Assembly (NCBI GenBank): GCA_025345505.1 | Contig: JANVCC010000012.1 | Coordinates: forward strand, 258,013-322,012 | Origin: Todiramphus chloris collaris | Lineage: Eukaryota; Chordata; Aves; Coraciiformes; Alcedinidae | DNA: 64,000 bases | Direction of reading: 5' to 3' | In this document: positions 11,090 to 22,480 of the stretch, piece after piece | Position numbering within the stretch: the stretch's first letter is position 1 | Layout of the letters: each line of letters starts with the position of its first letter | Program-made: the position numbers and the translations under genes | The notes under the pieces: generated by a model | Told to the model about the DNA's origin: nothing | Seen by the model: the letters and a program-made list of their open reading frames with translations, nothing else | The model's database searches: none

Positions 11090-11784
11090 AAGCTGCTGAT
11101 GTAGGTGGTTAATGTACTATGAAGCCCCTCTACGAAGAGGTTATTTTAAGGACCTCCCTTCTCTTGTTTCTGCCATACCTTTCATGAAGCCATGGCGTCT
11201 CTCTTCCAATAGTAGCAATTGTGGAAAAAATACGAGACCAGCTTTTACAGTCCTTTCTTCTGGAGGTGAAGACCGCCAGCATCGCTGGCACAAGTCCGTC
11301 AGCAGTCACTAAATGGGTCAGTGATTCTCCATAGAGCACTTTGGGATCCTGTGCCATGGGCACTGTGGAGCTGGAGTGTGACTTTATCATTGTGTCAATT
11401 GGAGATGGGGATCGTCCATAACACAGAAAGAAAAAGATCTCCTAGCAGTGAACACCCCCATGCCTGCTTGCAATCTCCCCATTGTAAATGAAAATCTCAC
11501 CGAGTCTAAAAGAAATGGCTTTTTCTGCATATTTTTTTTTTGCAGTCCAAATTCATATCCTCACTTGTTTTTCTCTGCATACTTGCACACCACCCATTCA
11601 ATAGCTCTTCAATCCCCAGGTGCTTCAATTAAATGATGGAAAATAAGCTCCAATACTGCCTCATGATCCGATGAAAACCCTTAATATCTGCAGCCTTTCC
11701 TCCCCCCTTCCCCCCTTCTCCCCCCCCTTTTTTTTCTCTTTTGGTCTGGCACAGCAAATGAGAGGTTAGATTCTGGTTACATTT
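11090..11784. other. Unique non-coding stretch
   Basis: No repeat supported. It ends in a C- and T-rich low-complexity run (about 11698-11740). Confidence 0.45.
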
Positions 11785-12450
11785 TTGCAGTCTGAAGGTG
11801 ATAAATTAAGATTTTTGCGGCTTGACTTCTGGAAGCCTGTTTGTAGATTAAATATTGAATTTTCCTCCTCTCCTGGCGCAGGATTATTTGTTGTGCCACG
11901 CACAGCCCATGCGATGCAGCGCAGAGGTCTGTACCTACAGAAACGTGATCCGGCGCCGGGTCGTAAAAGACTTCTGTAAAGCTTCAGAAAGAGTTCCTTG
12001 GTTTGTACCAGTTCGGTAACTTACCGAGTCTGGTTTCCTACTGTGCTTTCTACCTAACGTCTTCGTTTAAGTTTAATGGGGATCAGCTTTCCCAAAGTGG
12101 TGTGGTTGAGGCTCTGGCTGGCTAATCTCTTTTGCTCTGCTCCTTGCGTCAGATTTAGACTGGTCTACAACCGAAATTGGGAGTTGCTTATATGCAAACA
12201 CGTTCGTATACTTATATTAAAGTGCATGTGCCTGCTTTTCCCTCTCCCCGCGCTCGCTGGCATTCGGCCTCATTTCATCTAATGCAGTACTGGGCTAGAA
12301 TTTTAATGTCTCTGCGGCCAGCAGTGATTTATTAGATCCCAAAGCCCTGGCTCAGAGTGCAGGAAGAAAATATTGCATCAGTGAGCGGGCTTGGCACTGC
12401 TCAAATAAATGAGTCCTGAAAGACTCTTTAGTGTTGCGGCCTTTTTTTTC
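11785..12450. promoter_or_regulatory. Repeat-free, CpG-containing candidate regulatory block
   Basis: This block stands out from its CR1-rich surroundings: no transposon pieces, several CpG-bearing words (GATCCGGCGCCGGGTCG near 11948, CCCCGCGCTCGCT at 12246) and clustered factor-like motifs such as ATATGCAAA (about 12191, POU-like) and AT-rich homeodomain-type words. No open frame with recognisable content. I infer a conserved non-coding element; conservation itself cannot be seen here. Confidence 0.35.
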
Positions 12451-12753
12451 CTTCCCCTCTCCTTGCCCTCACTGATCCTTCCCCCATCCTCGACCCCTGA
12501 GTTTCTGCTGATGTCGAGAAGTACTTGTTTCCTTGCAGGAATTGCCATCTCCGGGTCTTTTGATGATAAACACGTTTGTCAACAGCCTCATCGTGTAAAG
12601 CCCTTTGAATCCCCGCGCTCGCTTCGCGTGAGGCCAAGAAGGAGCCGTAATCCTCAGGCTGTGAATAAATGAAGCTTTTGTGGCAGGGTGCAAGGCTGGG
12701 CTTCTGCCCTAGCAGTTGGGCACTGCCTAGCATCTCAGTGCATGGGGAAGATT
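12451..12753. other. Unique stretch with a repeated CpG-rich 13-mer
   Basis: Contains a second exact copy of the 13-mer CCCCGCGCTCGCT (12611-12623; first copy 12246-12258). No gene supported. Confidence 0.4.
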
Positions 12754-13230
12754 ATAAAATCCTAGGATGGTTTGGGTGGGAAGGGACCCTTTCAAACTCA
12801 TCTAGACCAACGCCCCTGCAGGGAGCAGGGACATCTGCAACTGGAGCAGGTTGCTCAGAGCCCCAGCCAACCTCACCTGGAATGTTTCCAGGGATGGGAC
12901 TTTGACCACCTCTCTGGGCAACCTGGGGCAAGGTCTCACCACCCTCAGCATAAAATTTCTTCATTCTCTCTACTCTGAATCTCACTTTTTCAGTTTGAAA
13001 CCATCACCCCTTGTCCTGTCACAACAGGCTGCCTAAAGAGTCTGTCCCCATCTTTCTGACATGCTCCTTTAAGTACTGAAAGGCTGCAAGAAGGTCTCCC
13101 TGGAACCTTTTCTTCTCCAGGCTGAACAACCCCTGGCCTCACAGCAGAGGAACTCCAGCACTTGCATCATTGTTATGGCCTCCTCTGGCCCCTCTCCAAC
13201 AGGTCCATTTCTCTCCTTTGCTGAGGTCCT
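12754..13230 (-). mobile_element. CR1 LINE, group A
   Basis: A - strand copy of about 475 bp, 3' end at the low side (AGGATGGTTTGGGTGGGAAG), passing GAGCAGGTTGCTCAGAGCCC and ending near TTTGCTGAGGTCC (5' truncation). The frames here on both strands are CR1 remnants. Confidence 0.92.
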
Positions 13231-14334
13231 GTCTTAGTAGTGATCTGGGGAAAGAAACGTAGCACTTTAATGTTCCAGAGAAGGGCAGCAGCTTGTGATC
13301 ACCATTCTAGTGGTGGCCATGCTCACCTCTGAAGCTTCTCCCCAGCAGGTCCCTTCTAGATTGCTGTCAGCCCATCAGCCTTTCCCCTGGGAGCATGTAT
13401 AATTTGTTTCACTTCATAAACAAACAGAATAATTTTAAATCTTTTCATAAGAAGAATAAATAAGAAATCAATCTGAAAAGATGAGCTTTCTGAAGACTTG
13501 AGTTGTGGGCAATGGTTATTGGATGTGAGAGTTGGAGGGAGAAGTATGAGAATTAAACCCTGCAGTAATGACAGGTGAAGATCTTCATAACTCATAGTTA
13601 AGAAATTCTCTTTAATACATAACCAAAGGCAGCTTCCACCTTACGCTTGATTTGTTGGCATCCATTTATACTCAAAAATGATGTTGCTGTCTCTCGTTAT
13701 TAGAAACCTAATGTATTGCAGAGAAGAGCATCCATCTCTAGGGAGGTGAATTTGTCGGTTTTGGTGACATTCCCAGGAGATGCAAAGCACGTGATAAATG
13801 TAAATTATATTGGATAGGGAAAAAAAGAGCAGATTTTAACAGAATAAAAGTGGGCTGTTTCCTTCAGAAGGATAAGAGTGTGTGGGCATCTGAACTTCTG
13901 TTTACCTCTAGCTGCTTCTTCATTCTAATAAGTAACTGTGTCTTGAGGTGAAGACCATTTTATGCTGTGTGTCAGAGGTCTGAGTGAAGATCTATGTGTT
14001 GTTCAGGCATTCTGATGCCAGTACAGTTTTTTCTCTCACCTCAAAACAGTTAAGGAAACAGTAATATAATTAACTATCATAGTAATTCCAGGGTGAGTAG
14101 AGCGATTTTTCGTAAGCAGAGACACAATAATGATCATGTAGTCTTTAGACAAGTTTTGCTTTGAGCCTATTAATAAAATTCAGTGTTTAGGACTTCTGGA
14201 CACAGACTTCTGATGCACACTGAAAACATCTCATTGAATGCACGAGGAGCAGGTTGGTGACTCTCAGGTCTCTTGCAGTCATCTGAGATAAATTAAGATC
14301 TTAGGTGAGGGGATCATTCTTTGCCATTACTTGT
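13231..14334. other. Unique non-coding stretch
   Basis: AT-rich, no supported feature. Confidence 0.45.
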
Positions 14335-14631
14335 CACTGAAAGGTTGGAGCTGTCTGGGGATTGGTCTCTTCCCCAAGACAAGAGGAAACAGCCTTAAGT
14401 TGTGCCAGGGGAGATCTAGCTTGGACAGGAGTAACAATTTCTTCCCTGCACAGGCAGTTAAGGCCTGTCCCAGGCTGCCCAGGGCAGTGGTGGAGTCCCC
14501 ATCCCTGGAGGGGTTTCAAAGCCATGGAGATGTGGTGCTGAGGGACATGGTTCAGTGGTGACCTGGCAGTGCTGGTGGATTTGATGATCTTAAAGGTCTC
14601 TTCCAACCAAAACAATTTTATGATTCTGTGA
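14335..14631 (+). mobile_element. CR1 LINE, group B
   Basis: About 297 bp with the segments CCTGTCCCAGGCTGCCCAGG and GACCTGGCAGTGCTGG and the tail AACAATTTTATGATTCTGTG. A short gap is present after GTGCTGG, where GTTAACGGTTGG is usual. Confidence 0.92.
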
Positions 14632-14936
14632 GTTTTTACATTGGCTTCAGAGAGGTTAGGATTACAGTGCTTCTCATTCAGGGACCTCAGTTCAGTGCTT
14701 GACAGTTGGTACATGCATTTGAACCTGGTAAGTTTGTTTCTTTTCCTTCAGCCCCTAACCCCATGATGTGGGAAGTTAAATTGTAAAATTAGTGGTTGAC
14801 ATCTCTCTGATGGGAGGGAGAGAGCAGAAATGCATTTGTGCTTCTGTGCCCTAGCGAACACTTGCAACTCAGTACTGCTAACTAGTTACGGAGGCTACAA
14901 GAGGGTCCACGTGTGTTACACTCTGTGTTTGTTACT
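14632..14936. other. Unique spacer
   Basis: No repeat or gene supported. Confidence 0.4.
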
Positions 14937-14989
14937 GGTCGTCTGGGGGTTGGTGTCTTATCTTTCCAACAAGAGGAAACAGGCTCTTC
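14937..14989 (+). mobile_element. Short inverted CR1 piece, group B
   Basis: About 50 bases reading like + strand CR1 (GGGGGTTGGTGTCTTATC, then ACAAGAGGAAACAGGCTC), directly joined to the - strand copy that follows. The same element segment occurs in the - copy about 120 bases later, so this is an inverted partial duplication or two abutting insertions. Confidence 0.65.
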
Positions 14990-15345
14990 CAGTCCTTGAG
15001 AACCCTTTCGGTGAAGAAATTTTTCCTATTGTCCAACCTAAACTTTCCTTGATACAACTTGAGGCCACTTCCTCTTGTCCTGTTGCTTGTTACCTGGGAG
15101 AAGAGACCAACCCCACCTGGCTCCAACCTCCTTGCAGGGAGTTGTTGAGAGCAAGAAGGTCTCCCCTGAGCCTCCTTTGCTCCAGGCTCAACAACCCCAG
15201 GTCCCTCAGCTGCTCCTCGCAAGACTTGTGCTCTAGACCTTCTCCAGCTTTGTTGCCCTTCTCTGGACACGCTCCAGCCCCTCAGTGTCCTTCCTGGAGT
15301 GAGGGGCCCAAAACTGAACCCCGTTCACTGTGGCCTCTGTAGTTT
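14990..15345 (-). mobile_element. CR1 LINE, group B, lacking its 3' tail
   Basis: A - strand copy of about 355 bp from TTGAGAACCCTTTCGGTG to GGGGCCCAAAACTGAACCCC. The usual 3' tail on the low-coordinate side is absent because the copy starts at the inverted junction near 14990. Confidence 0.9.
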
Positions 15346-16979
15346 GGTCTGTTTCTCTCCATGAAAACAATAAATCATTAGTGTCACGGCTTCCTTTAGT
15401 GCTGGTGATGCTTCTGCCAGAGCAGTTGGACTAAGTGACCTGCCTGGTCCCTGCCAGCATTTCTGCTACTTGTCCCATAGTAAAGATAACGTTATGTAAG
15501 CACTGAAGGGCAGAGGAGAACGTCTCCCTCAAAAAAGCATCATGCCCCTCCCCATGTATTTTCATTGCTGGGTTCTTTTCTGTCCCATCAGTGCCTTGGT
15601 TTGTCTGTAGGGTTTGTGAATTTCTTTTTTAACCAGACAATGCATTATCCCTCCCTTGCTTCTCCCCAGCTGTCTGGTTCCTTAAAGGCAGTAATGTGTA
15701 ATTCTCCCATCGTGGATGTTAGAGCCATTATGAATAAAGATGAAGTGGAAGTGGAATGCTTTGCCATTAATTTAAAACTTTGGTTATCATGACAACAGGT
15801 TACAACTCTCTCCATTGCCATGACAATCTCCCGCAAAATTGTTAAAATGTCGTCTTCCAGTTATTTTTAGTTTGTCCTCTATTCCCATGGAGACCAACTT
15901 TTACTTGAAGTGTTTGATGCTTTGTGCTCAGGGCCTTTAATGAGCCTCACAGAAGTATGTAAGTCAGTAAAGAAAGAGACCTCCGAGGTCAACTGATCCC
16001 TCTGTCAGCCCTCGCAAGAATGGTCTGTACAGTTCGCTTTTCTGCGCCTTTGTTGTGTTATGTGCACTTCTTTTATTATCTTCTCTTGTGTGATTTTTAA
16101 CATTTACGTTTGCTTGTAGTGCCTGAGCTCGTATTCTTCTTTGCTTATGGCCCTACTTGTTGCTTTAAATTCTGTCTGAAAACTTCAGATTCTGCACAGG
16201 ACACTGACAAAAAAAAAAAAATCCACGAGGGGAAAAAAAGAAGAATTATAGAAGACCCTGAACAAGGCATTTAAAGCAGTAATTTGTTCTTAGTTGCTGT
16301 GTCGTTGTTTCGGGGAAAAATACCGCACAGAAAGGAAGTTTTCTTGCTGTCCTTCTAACAGTCTACAAAGGAAGTTTTACTGGAGTAACACTGGCGCAAT
16401 TAGCTAAAAATTTACAAGCTTATCATTGAGCAATAGTGCAATTTACCTCAATGATTAAAGGAAATAAAACTACTCGTTGAGCCTCCCTTTTTCTGATGCT
16501 CCCAAGTAGCCAACTCATGTGATCCATGGGAGTCTCCTGTTTATCAGTTAGAACAGGAAATTTAAAGGAATAAGAACATGTAGCTGAAAAACAGGTTGTG
16601 TCCATCGGACTGTTCCCCAAAAGCTGGACAGGGATGAATGCCAACTACTATTTATTTATGAAGTTTTCATCTTGCTGCTTCTTCAGTGGTTGTGAGCGTG
16701 GCTACTCTGAAGTAAATAATGGCAAAATTGTGATGGTGTCACTGCTTGTGCTGCACTGGATAGGGTTAGCAGAGAGGTGACACTATGGATTAGTCCAGAT
16801 TTCTGTACATTTAGACACTTTCTGTTAAAATTTTAATAAAGAACACCTTCCAGTATACTGTCGTCTATGGAGTAGTAGTTCAGATCATTTGGATGTCAAG
16901 TTGCCTTCACAAAGACCGAAAAGAGTAGAGACAGCTGATGTTGGTTTGGTCCATCTGGCACAGGTTGCCCAGAGACATG
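15346..16979. other. Repeat-free island of about 1.6 kb
   Basis: No transposon or gene recognised. It contains the X-box-like cluster at 15783-15894 (annotated separately), a poly(A) run at about 16209-16221, and AT-rich words with C/EBP-like ATTGAGCAATAG near 16425. Confidence 0.45.
15783..15894. promoter_or_regulatory. Cluster of three RFX X-box-like palindromes
   Basis: Three 14-base near-palindromes fit the RFX site GTTGCCATGGCAAC closely: GTTATCATGACAAC (15783-15796), ATTGCCATGACAAT (15814-15827) and the weaker ATTCCCATGGAGAC (15881-15894). RFX factors bind such X-boxes in enhancers and promoters, notably of cilium and neural genes. Binding and activity are inference; what is seen is the motif cluster in repeat-free DNA. 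Confidence 0.45.
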
Positions 16980-17231
16980 GCAAGGGGTGGTGGTTTTAAA
17001 CTAAAAGTGGGAGATTTAGACTAGAAAGAAGGAAGAAACTTTTTACACTGAGGGTGGTGAGACCCTGGCCCAGACAGGTGGTCAGTGCCCCATCCCTGGA
17101 AACATTCCAGGTGAGGCTGGATGGGGCTCTGAGCAACCTGCTCTAGTTGAAGATGTCCCTGCTCCCTGCAGGGGGGTTGGACTGGATGAGCTTGAAAGGT
17201 CCCTTCCAACACAAACAACTCCATGATTCTG
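16980..17231 (+). mobile_element. CR1 LINE, group A
   Basis: About 250 bp from GCAAGGGGTGGTGG to CAACTCCATGATTCTGTTG. Just upstream (16960-16977) lies GCACAGGTTGCCCAGAGA, which is a CR1 segment that should come about 90 bases later in the element, so the 5' edge is slightly rearranged. Confidence 0.9.
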
Positions 17232-17850
17232 TTGTTACAAGGTTTGCTTTCTGGCTTGAGTTCTGGTCTACAGGAGAAAACTGAATGTCTTCTATCTCTA
17301 AGACAGTGAACATCAGCTTCTGTAAGCGTCCATCCAAAAGCCTGGCTTCTGGGCTGTCATACAGATCTCGTTCACCACAGGAGGCCATTTCAGTGGAGGA
17401 TGTGGTGGACACAGGCTCCGTGATGCCCACCCACCGCTGCTTTAGACACATACGACTTCTTCACATGAGCATGAAATCAAAAAAGCTTCAATATCCATGG
17501 AAATTATTTTCGTTTCTCTAGTGAAACCCAAACCATCCCAGGATTCTATGATTCCTTGATGGTGCTGCCACAATGGTTGGGTTTTCTCTGCAGGGCTCCA
17601 CAAACAGCACAGCGGATCAAAGCCTACTGTCCGTGGTGTTGTCATCGTAAACCAGGGCTGATGAGATGGCAAATTAATTCAGCCTCCAGAGGCTGTTAGA
17701 AAAGTCCCAGCCCAGCAAAGTACAGCTATGCGTGGCCTGCAGCAAGGATGCAGCTGCTGGCAGCAGAGTTCACAAGCACCAAAACCAGGATTGGGAGAGG
17801 AGGTTTGGTTCAGACTACCGAAGATAAAGAGCTGGGAAGAATCATCTCAT
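17232..17850. other. Unique non-coding stretch
   Basis: No supported gene. A 30-base scrap at about 17524-17553 (AAACCATCCCAGGATTCTAT) may be a decayed CR1 tail. Confidence 0.4.
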
Positions 17851-18090
17851 AAGGTAGATTCAGACTAGAGGTAATGAAGGATTTTCTTTGTAGCGAGAGT
17901 GGTGAGACTCTGTCCCAGGTTGCCCAGAGAGGTGGTTGATGCCCCATCTCTGGAACCATTCCAGGTGAGGTTGGTTGGGGCTCTGAGCAACCTGCTCTAG
18001 TTGCAGATGTCCCCGCTCCCTGCAGGGTGGTTGGACTAGATGAGTTTTAAAGGGTCCCTTCCAACCCAAACCATTCTATGATTCCATGAT
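17851..18090 (+). mobile_element. CR1 LINE, group A
   Basis: About 240 bp beginning at GGTAGATTCAGACTAGAGG and ending in AAACCATTCTATGATTCCAT. It has the hallmark GAGCAACCTGCTCTAG at about 17985. Confidence 0.92.
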
Positions 18091-19779
18091 TTCTCCTTAA
18101 TATAGACTCATCTCCAATGACTTTTGGAGTAAACAAAGACTTAGAGTTTAAAAATATCTGTGTACAGTCCTTACATCTCCAGGAGATTTCTTCTCTCTGA
18201 TTACTTGTGCACCCCAGAAAGTACTGACAGTTGCTTGGAGAATGGACTTTAAAAGATTTTGTGTAAATGTAAGCAATCTTGCAGCTATTTTGAATGGTTC
18301 TTGTTAGTAACACAACCTCCCCCCAAGTTCTGTGCAAGAGCTACATTCTGCTGGTAAATAAGAATGGCAGACAGCTTTGGGCAGCTGGTGCATTTTTTCC
18401 TTGGATGCCAAAGAAGTCATCCAAAGCAGGAATTTGTTCTTAAATATTTCTTTTTTTACTATAATAAACAAATCTTGGAAGCCTTGAGATCAAGGAACAA
18501 GGAAAAATGTCAAACAATAACTTATGAAAGTATGATGTTGTTTGTGCCCCTCCAAAATATTGCTGGTATTTATTATAGTAATCTTGTGATAACATGGGGA
18601 TTTTTTTCAGTTTAACTGTGGCCTACTTCTGTTGCTGGTTGGGTTCCAGGCTTCTTCTCAGTGCTGACAGTTTTAGGACCTTTCTGTTTAAGGCCGTTTT
18701 ATTGTATTCTGGTTTGAAAATACCAAGAAGGGTCTTGAGTCCAGAGCCTTAAACTTCCTCTCCTCAAACACTTGCAGGGTGAATGCCCAGCCCTGAGTTT
18801 TCAGGAGCATTCCACTCCTGTACCTCCATCTGAGCTCTCTTCTAGTGCAGCGACTACTCCTTGTCCAGTGAAGCACCACAATTACATTTCCAGTGATCTC
18901 TTTCTACCTCCAGCTTTGTCCATCAGGCTCCTTTATGTGTCTTTGATGTGTCCCCTTCTCCATCAACTTAGGAGGCTTTGTTGCCTCTTGTCCTTCAGAG
19001 GTTCTGCCTTATCCCTCCTCCAGCTTTCTGTGGGGTCCCCATTAGGGTATTTCCTGGCTCTCTTTTGGCCTCTGTTGCAGAAAATGTTATCAATAGACAC
19101 AAATTAAGCTGCTGTCTTTAAATAGAAGATTTGTGTATCTTCCTTTCCTCTTAAATTTGTTTCTTCTTATCACTACAAAATCCAAACTTTTTCAACTTTC
19201 CTTTTCTGTGCCTGGAGCTCAGGATCTTTTTCCCACAACGGTTTTTACATCTCTTGCTCTTCTTTCTGGATTCCCATGGAAAGTGTTTAAGTGCTTCCTC
19301 TGCCATCAGAGCTGGTAAACTTGAGGTCATCTTTAACACAAGAATTGATCAGCTTGTTTCTCTCTTCTCTTTTTTTTCTCATTTTGTTCTGAACAGTTTA
19401 AACCTCAGCATAGATGAGTCAGTGACTTTCTTTTCTCGCCCTTCTTGAAATTTTAGCAAAATTAGAATAGATTAAATTTCCAGCTTGAGGAGACATTTCC
19501 CATCCTTAGTTTTGAATGAATTTGAGATAACATCTCCCGTAGCTTGCTGAGGAGCAAAACTTCCACTTTATTTTTAGAGAGGGAAATTTCTTCCTGCTGT
19601 GGAGAGATCCAAGCTGGTCTTAATCACCAAGTATGTTGTTCCTAGTGTAGCATTTTGATGAGATGAATGAAGGCAGCTCACACAGCCTTGGGGTACTTAC
19701 TCCAAAAACAGAGCTGGAGAAATAGATGGAGGCCTAACGATGGTAGACGAAGCTTTTCTGCTCTACATTTAACATTTAG
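18091..19779. other. Unique non-coding stretch of about 1.7 kb
   Basis: No transposon recognised. Open frames such as 18772-19107 (+) lack any recognisable domain and I treat them as chance. Confidence 0.45.
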
Positions 19780-20446
19780 GTTTAACGAGGGCAAGTGCAG
19801 AGTCCTGCAGCTGAGAAGGAACAATAACATGCACCAGTACAGGTTAGGAGGCAGTCTGCTAGAGTAGCTCTGTGGAAAAGGACCTTGGAGTCCTGATAGA
19901 CAGCAAGTTATCCAGGGGACAACAATGTGCCCTTGTGGCCAAGAAGGTCAGTGGTATCCTGGGGTGCCTTAAGAAGAGTATGTCCAGCAGATCAAGAGAG
20001 GTTCTTCTCCCCCTCTACTCTGCCTTAGTGAGACCTCACCTGGAGTATTATATCCAGTTCTGGGCTCCCCAGTTGAAGAGGGACAGAGATCTATTTGAGA
20101 GAGTCCAACGGAGGGCTACGAGGGTGATTAAAGGACTGGAACATCTCTCTTTTGAGGAAAGGCTGAGAGCCCTGGGGCTGTTCAGTCTGGAGAGGAGAAG
20201 ACTGAGAGGGGATCTGATCAACGTCTATAAATACATAAGAGCTGGGCGTCAAGAAGGCAGGGAAAACCTCTTTTCACTTGTGCCTTTTGATAGGATGAGG
20301 GGGGCAATGGATTTGAGCTCGAGTACAGGAAGTATTTATGCATTTCTGCGTGATCTGCTCTAGTTTTGTCCTGCTCTGGCAGTGGGTTTGGACTTGATGA
20401 TCTTTGGGGGTCCCTTCCAACCCCTAACATTCTGTCATTCTGTGAT
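19780..20446 (+). mobile_element. CR1 LINE, group F, with ORF2 C-terminal half
   Basis: About 665 bp. The first part encodes FNEGKCRVLQLRRNNN and [12 protein letters not shown] in the 19667-19867 frame. A second frame (19872-20363, 163 codons) then runs through [44 protein letters not shown] and VYKYIRAG. The part that normally encodes the FFTVRV...HWNRLP block is deleted near 20310-20340, and the copy ends in CATTCTGTCATTCTGTGAT. This is the post-catalytic region of the reverse transcriptase; it cannot work alone. Confidence 0.93.
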
Positions 20447-21340
20447 ACATCATCAGTTTAACTGCCATCCAGGCAGTTGCTGGGATGTGAGGATTATCAG
20501 ACAAGTGGTTGTTGGCCTCTGTGAACTGAGTAGGTGGTGTATGGAGCTACTATTTTTTTGTGTTAAAGCAGGAAAGGACCCTGTATTTTTGTGCAAAAAA
20601 GTGTTCATTATTGTAGTCTGGTATAAAAGAGCAACAGGAACTGGTGTGTGCAACTGGTATGAAGCGAGCAAAGGGAAAGTCAAGAGGCTTTTGCTGTAAG
20701 CTACCCAGTATCAGTGCTGCCAGCCACTGACTCAGCGAATGCACCACAATTGATTATCCACCGACTCTTCCACTTGTTTGCCTTCCAGCTCTTACATTAA
20801 CCAATAGTTAAATCATCCCAAGAAGTCCCTGGGGCTTCCTTGACTAATGGACCGCTCAAGGTGGTCCAGGTGGTTCTCTGCAGGTCCATCTGGCAGCAGC
20901 TTGAGCCCATCTGGCTCTGCTTTGGCCTTGGAGAAACCTCTCCTGCTTCCCCCAGGAGATTTATCCTAAAATCTTTGCTTTCAGAAGAATCAAAGCAAGA
21001 TACTGCAACTACCCAGTAACTCCTGCATGTCAGTTGTTTATAGGACAGACTTAACGACTTGATGCAAAGTAGGGCATGACTTTTTCATCATGCACAAAAA
21101 AAAACCTGGGAGAAAATGTCATATTCTGGGAGATCCCAACTCATATATTTAGGAAGAGTAATGTGTGGTCCTCAGGAACTTGTATGTTAAAGCTTGTGGT
21201 ATATCCATTCAGAGCAACTCTTTCAAGTAAGTGCATCACACTCCCATTTCTGTATCCGCCCTCACCAAGCAGGAGGACTTCACATTCTCCAGGATGGGGA
21301 GATTCGGTGGATGGCATGACATCTAATGTTGTTGGCAAAC
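20447..21340. other. Unique non-coding stretch
   Basis: No gene or repeat supported. Confidence 0.45.
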
Positions 21341-21503
21341 AGTTGCCCAGAGAGGTGGTCGATGCCCCATCCCTGGAAACATTCCAGGTGAGGTTGGCTG
21401 GGGCTCTGAGCACCCTGCTCTAGTTGCAGATGTCCCTGCTCCATGCAGGGGGGTTGGGCTGGATGAGCTTGAAAGGTCTCAAACCATTTTGTGATTCTGT
21501 GAT
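21341..21503 (+). mobile_element. CR1 LINE, group A
   Basis: About 160 bp from AGTTGCCCAGAGAGGTGGTC through AAACATTCCAGGTGAGG, ending in TTTTGTGATTCTGTGAT. A few bases around the usual CCCTTCCAACCC are missing. Confidence 0.92.
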
Positions 21504-22079
21504 CCAAGTTGCATGGTAGTTGACAAAGTTAGGGGGTATTTCTCTTCCTTATTTTTAGAGAAACTTTTTGTTTTGCTCCTGCTCCTGGTGTAAATTAGGG
21601 AGGTGTCTCCAGATCTTGCATGGATCTACATACATACGAACTCTGTGCCATTGATGTCCTCGCTATACTTGCTCACTTACTAAATACAAGCCTTTGCTTT
21701 TCTGCATTGTCCATCCAACACATTTTATCAGCAGAATGAAGGTCACTTCAACCCTTCAGGAGAACAGAAGCCCTACTAGCCATCTAAAATCAATACTGGT
21801 GGCAAGGTTATTTTTAGAAAGGGAAGGTCAAGCCTGGAACCTCAAAACAGTGTCAGAGTTAGGATTTAGTCCTTGCCTTTGCTACCTGTGCCTGGCATGA
21901 TGCTCTCACGTGCAGTACCCAACATGAACCCACCAGTGAGGACTGCTGGGTTTCCTTCCAGCACCATGAGTCCCTGTGGCTGATGTGTACAGAAAGCAGA
22001 TTTTATGCAGTTCATTTGCTGCCCCTGTACAATCATTCTTAGCTCTGCATTAATGTGCTGAGCAAGTAAAAGTAGTTAA
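21504..22079. other. Unique non-coding stretch
   Basis: No gene or repeat supported. Confidence 0.4.
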
Positions 22080-22480
22080 TGAGAGGAGAAAAGAATCTTT
22101 TTTTGTAGGTCTAATGCTCTTGTTCCTGGAAGCAAAGGAGAATAATTAGCATTCCGGCCGAGGAACCAGTTACTATGGCAGTGCGTATTGATGGAACGGG
22201 GTTGATACAGGTGAGCTAATTCAAACCAGCCGAAGGCCACATGTTTAGCCTTTGTTATATAACAAGTTTTGAGGTCTTCAAAATAATAATTCTGAGTATA
22301 ACTGACCTTCAAGGGGCGGTTAAAATAAGAAAGCCGCCAGCCTTTTTGTTACCGGCACACAAACTCATTAGTTACATAAACAGGACGAAGGTTTTTAATC
22401 TCCTTTTGAAGTTATTTGCATATTTATTGCAACTTACGGCGCCTTTTTATTTGGGATCCTACTGATCTGAAAGTGGAGGG
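22080..22480. promoter_or_regulatory. Repeat-free candidate enhancer block
   Basis: Dense in regulatory-type words: GTTACTATGGCAGT at 22169-22182 (X-box-like, 12 of 14 to the RFX site), the exact octamer ATTTGCAT at 22414-22421 (POU), TAATTAGC near 22143, plus CpG words such as CATTCCGGCCGAGG. No reading frame of interest. I infer a non-coding regulatory element; there is no direct evidence of activity. Confidence 0.35.

Noticed and set aside
14830-15342. 170-codon open frame on the + strand
   Set aside because: From about 14990 on it is antisense to a CR1 copy; the start is unique DNA with no known domain.
17524-17553. Possible CR1 tail scrap (AAACCATCCCAGGATTCTAT)
   Set aside because: Too short to assign with confidence and no upstream CR1 body is visible.
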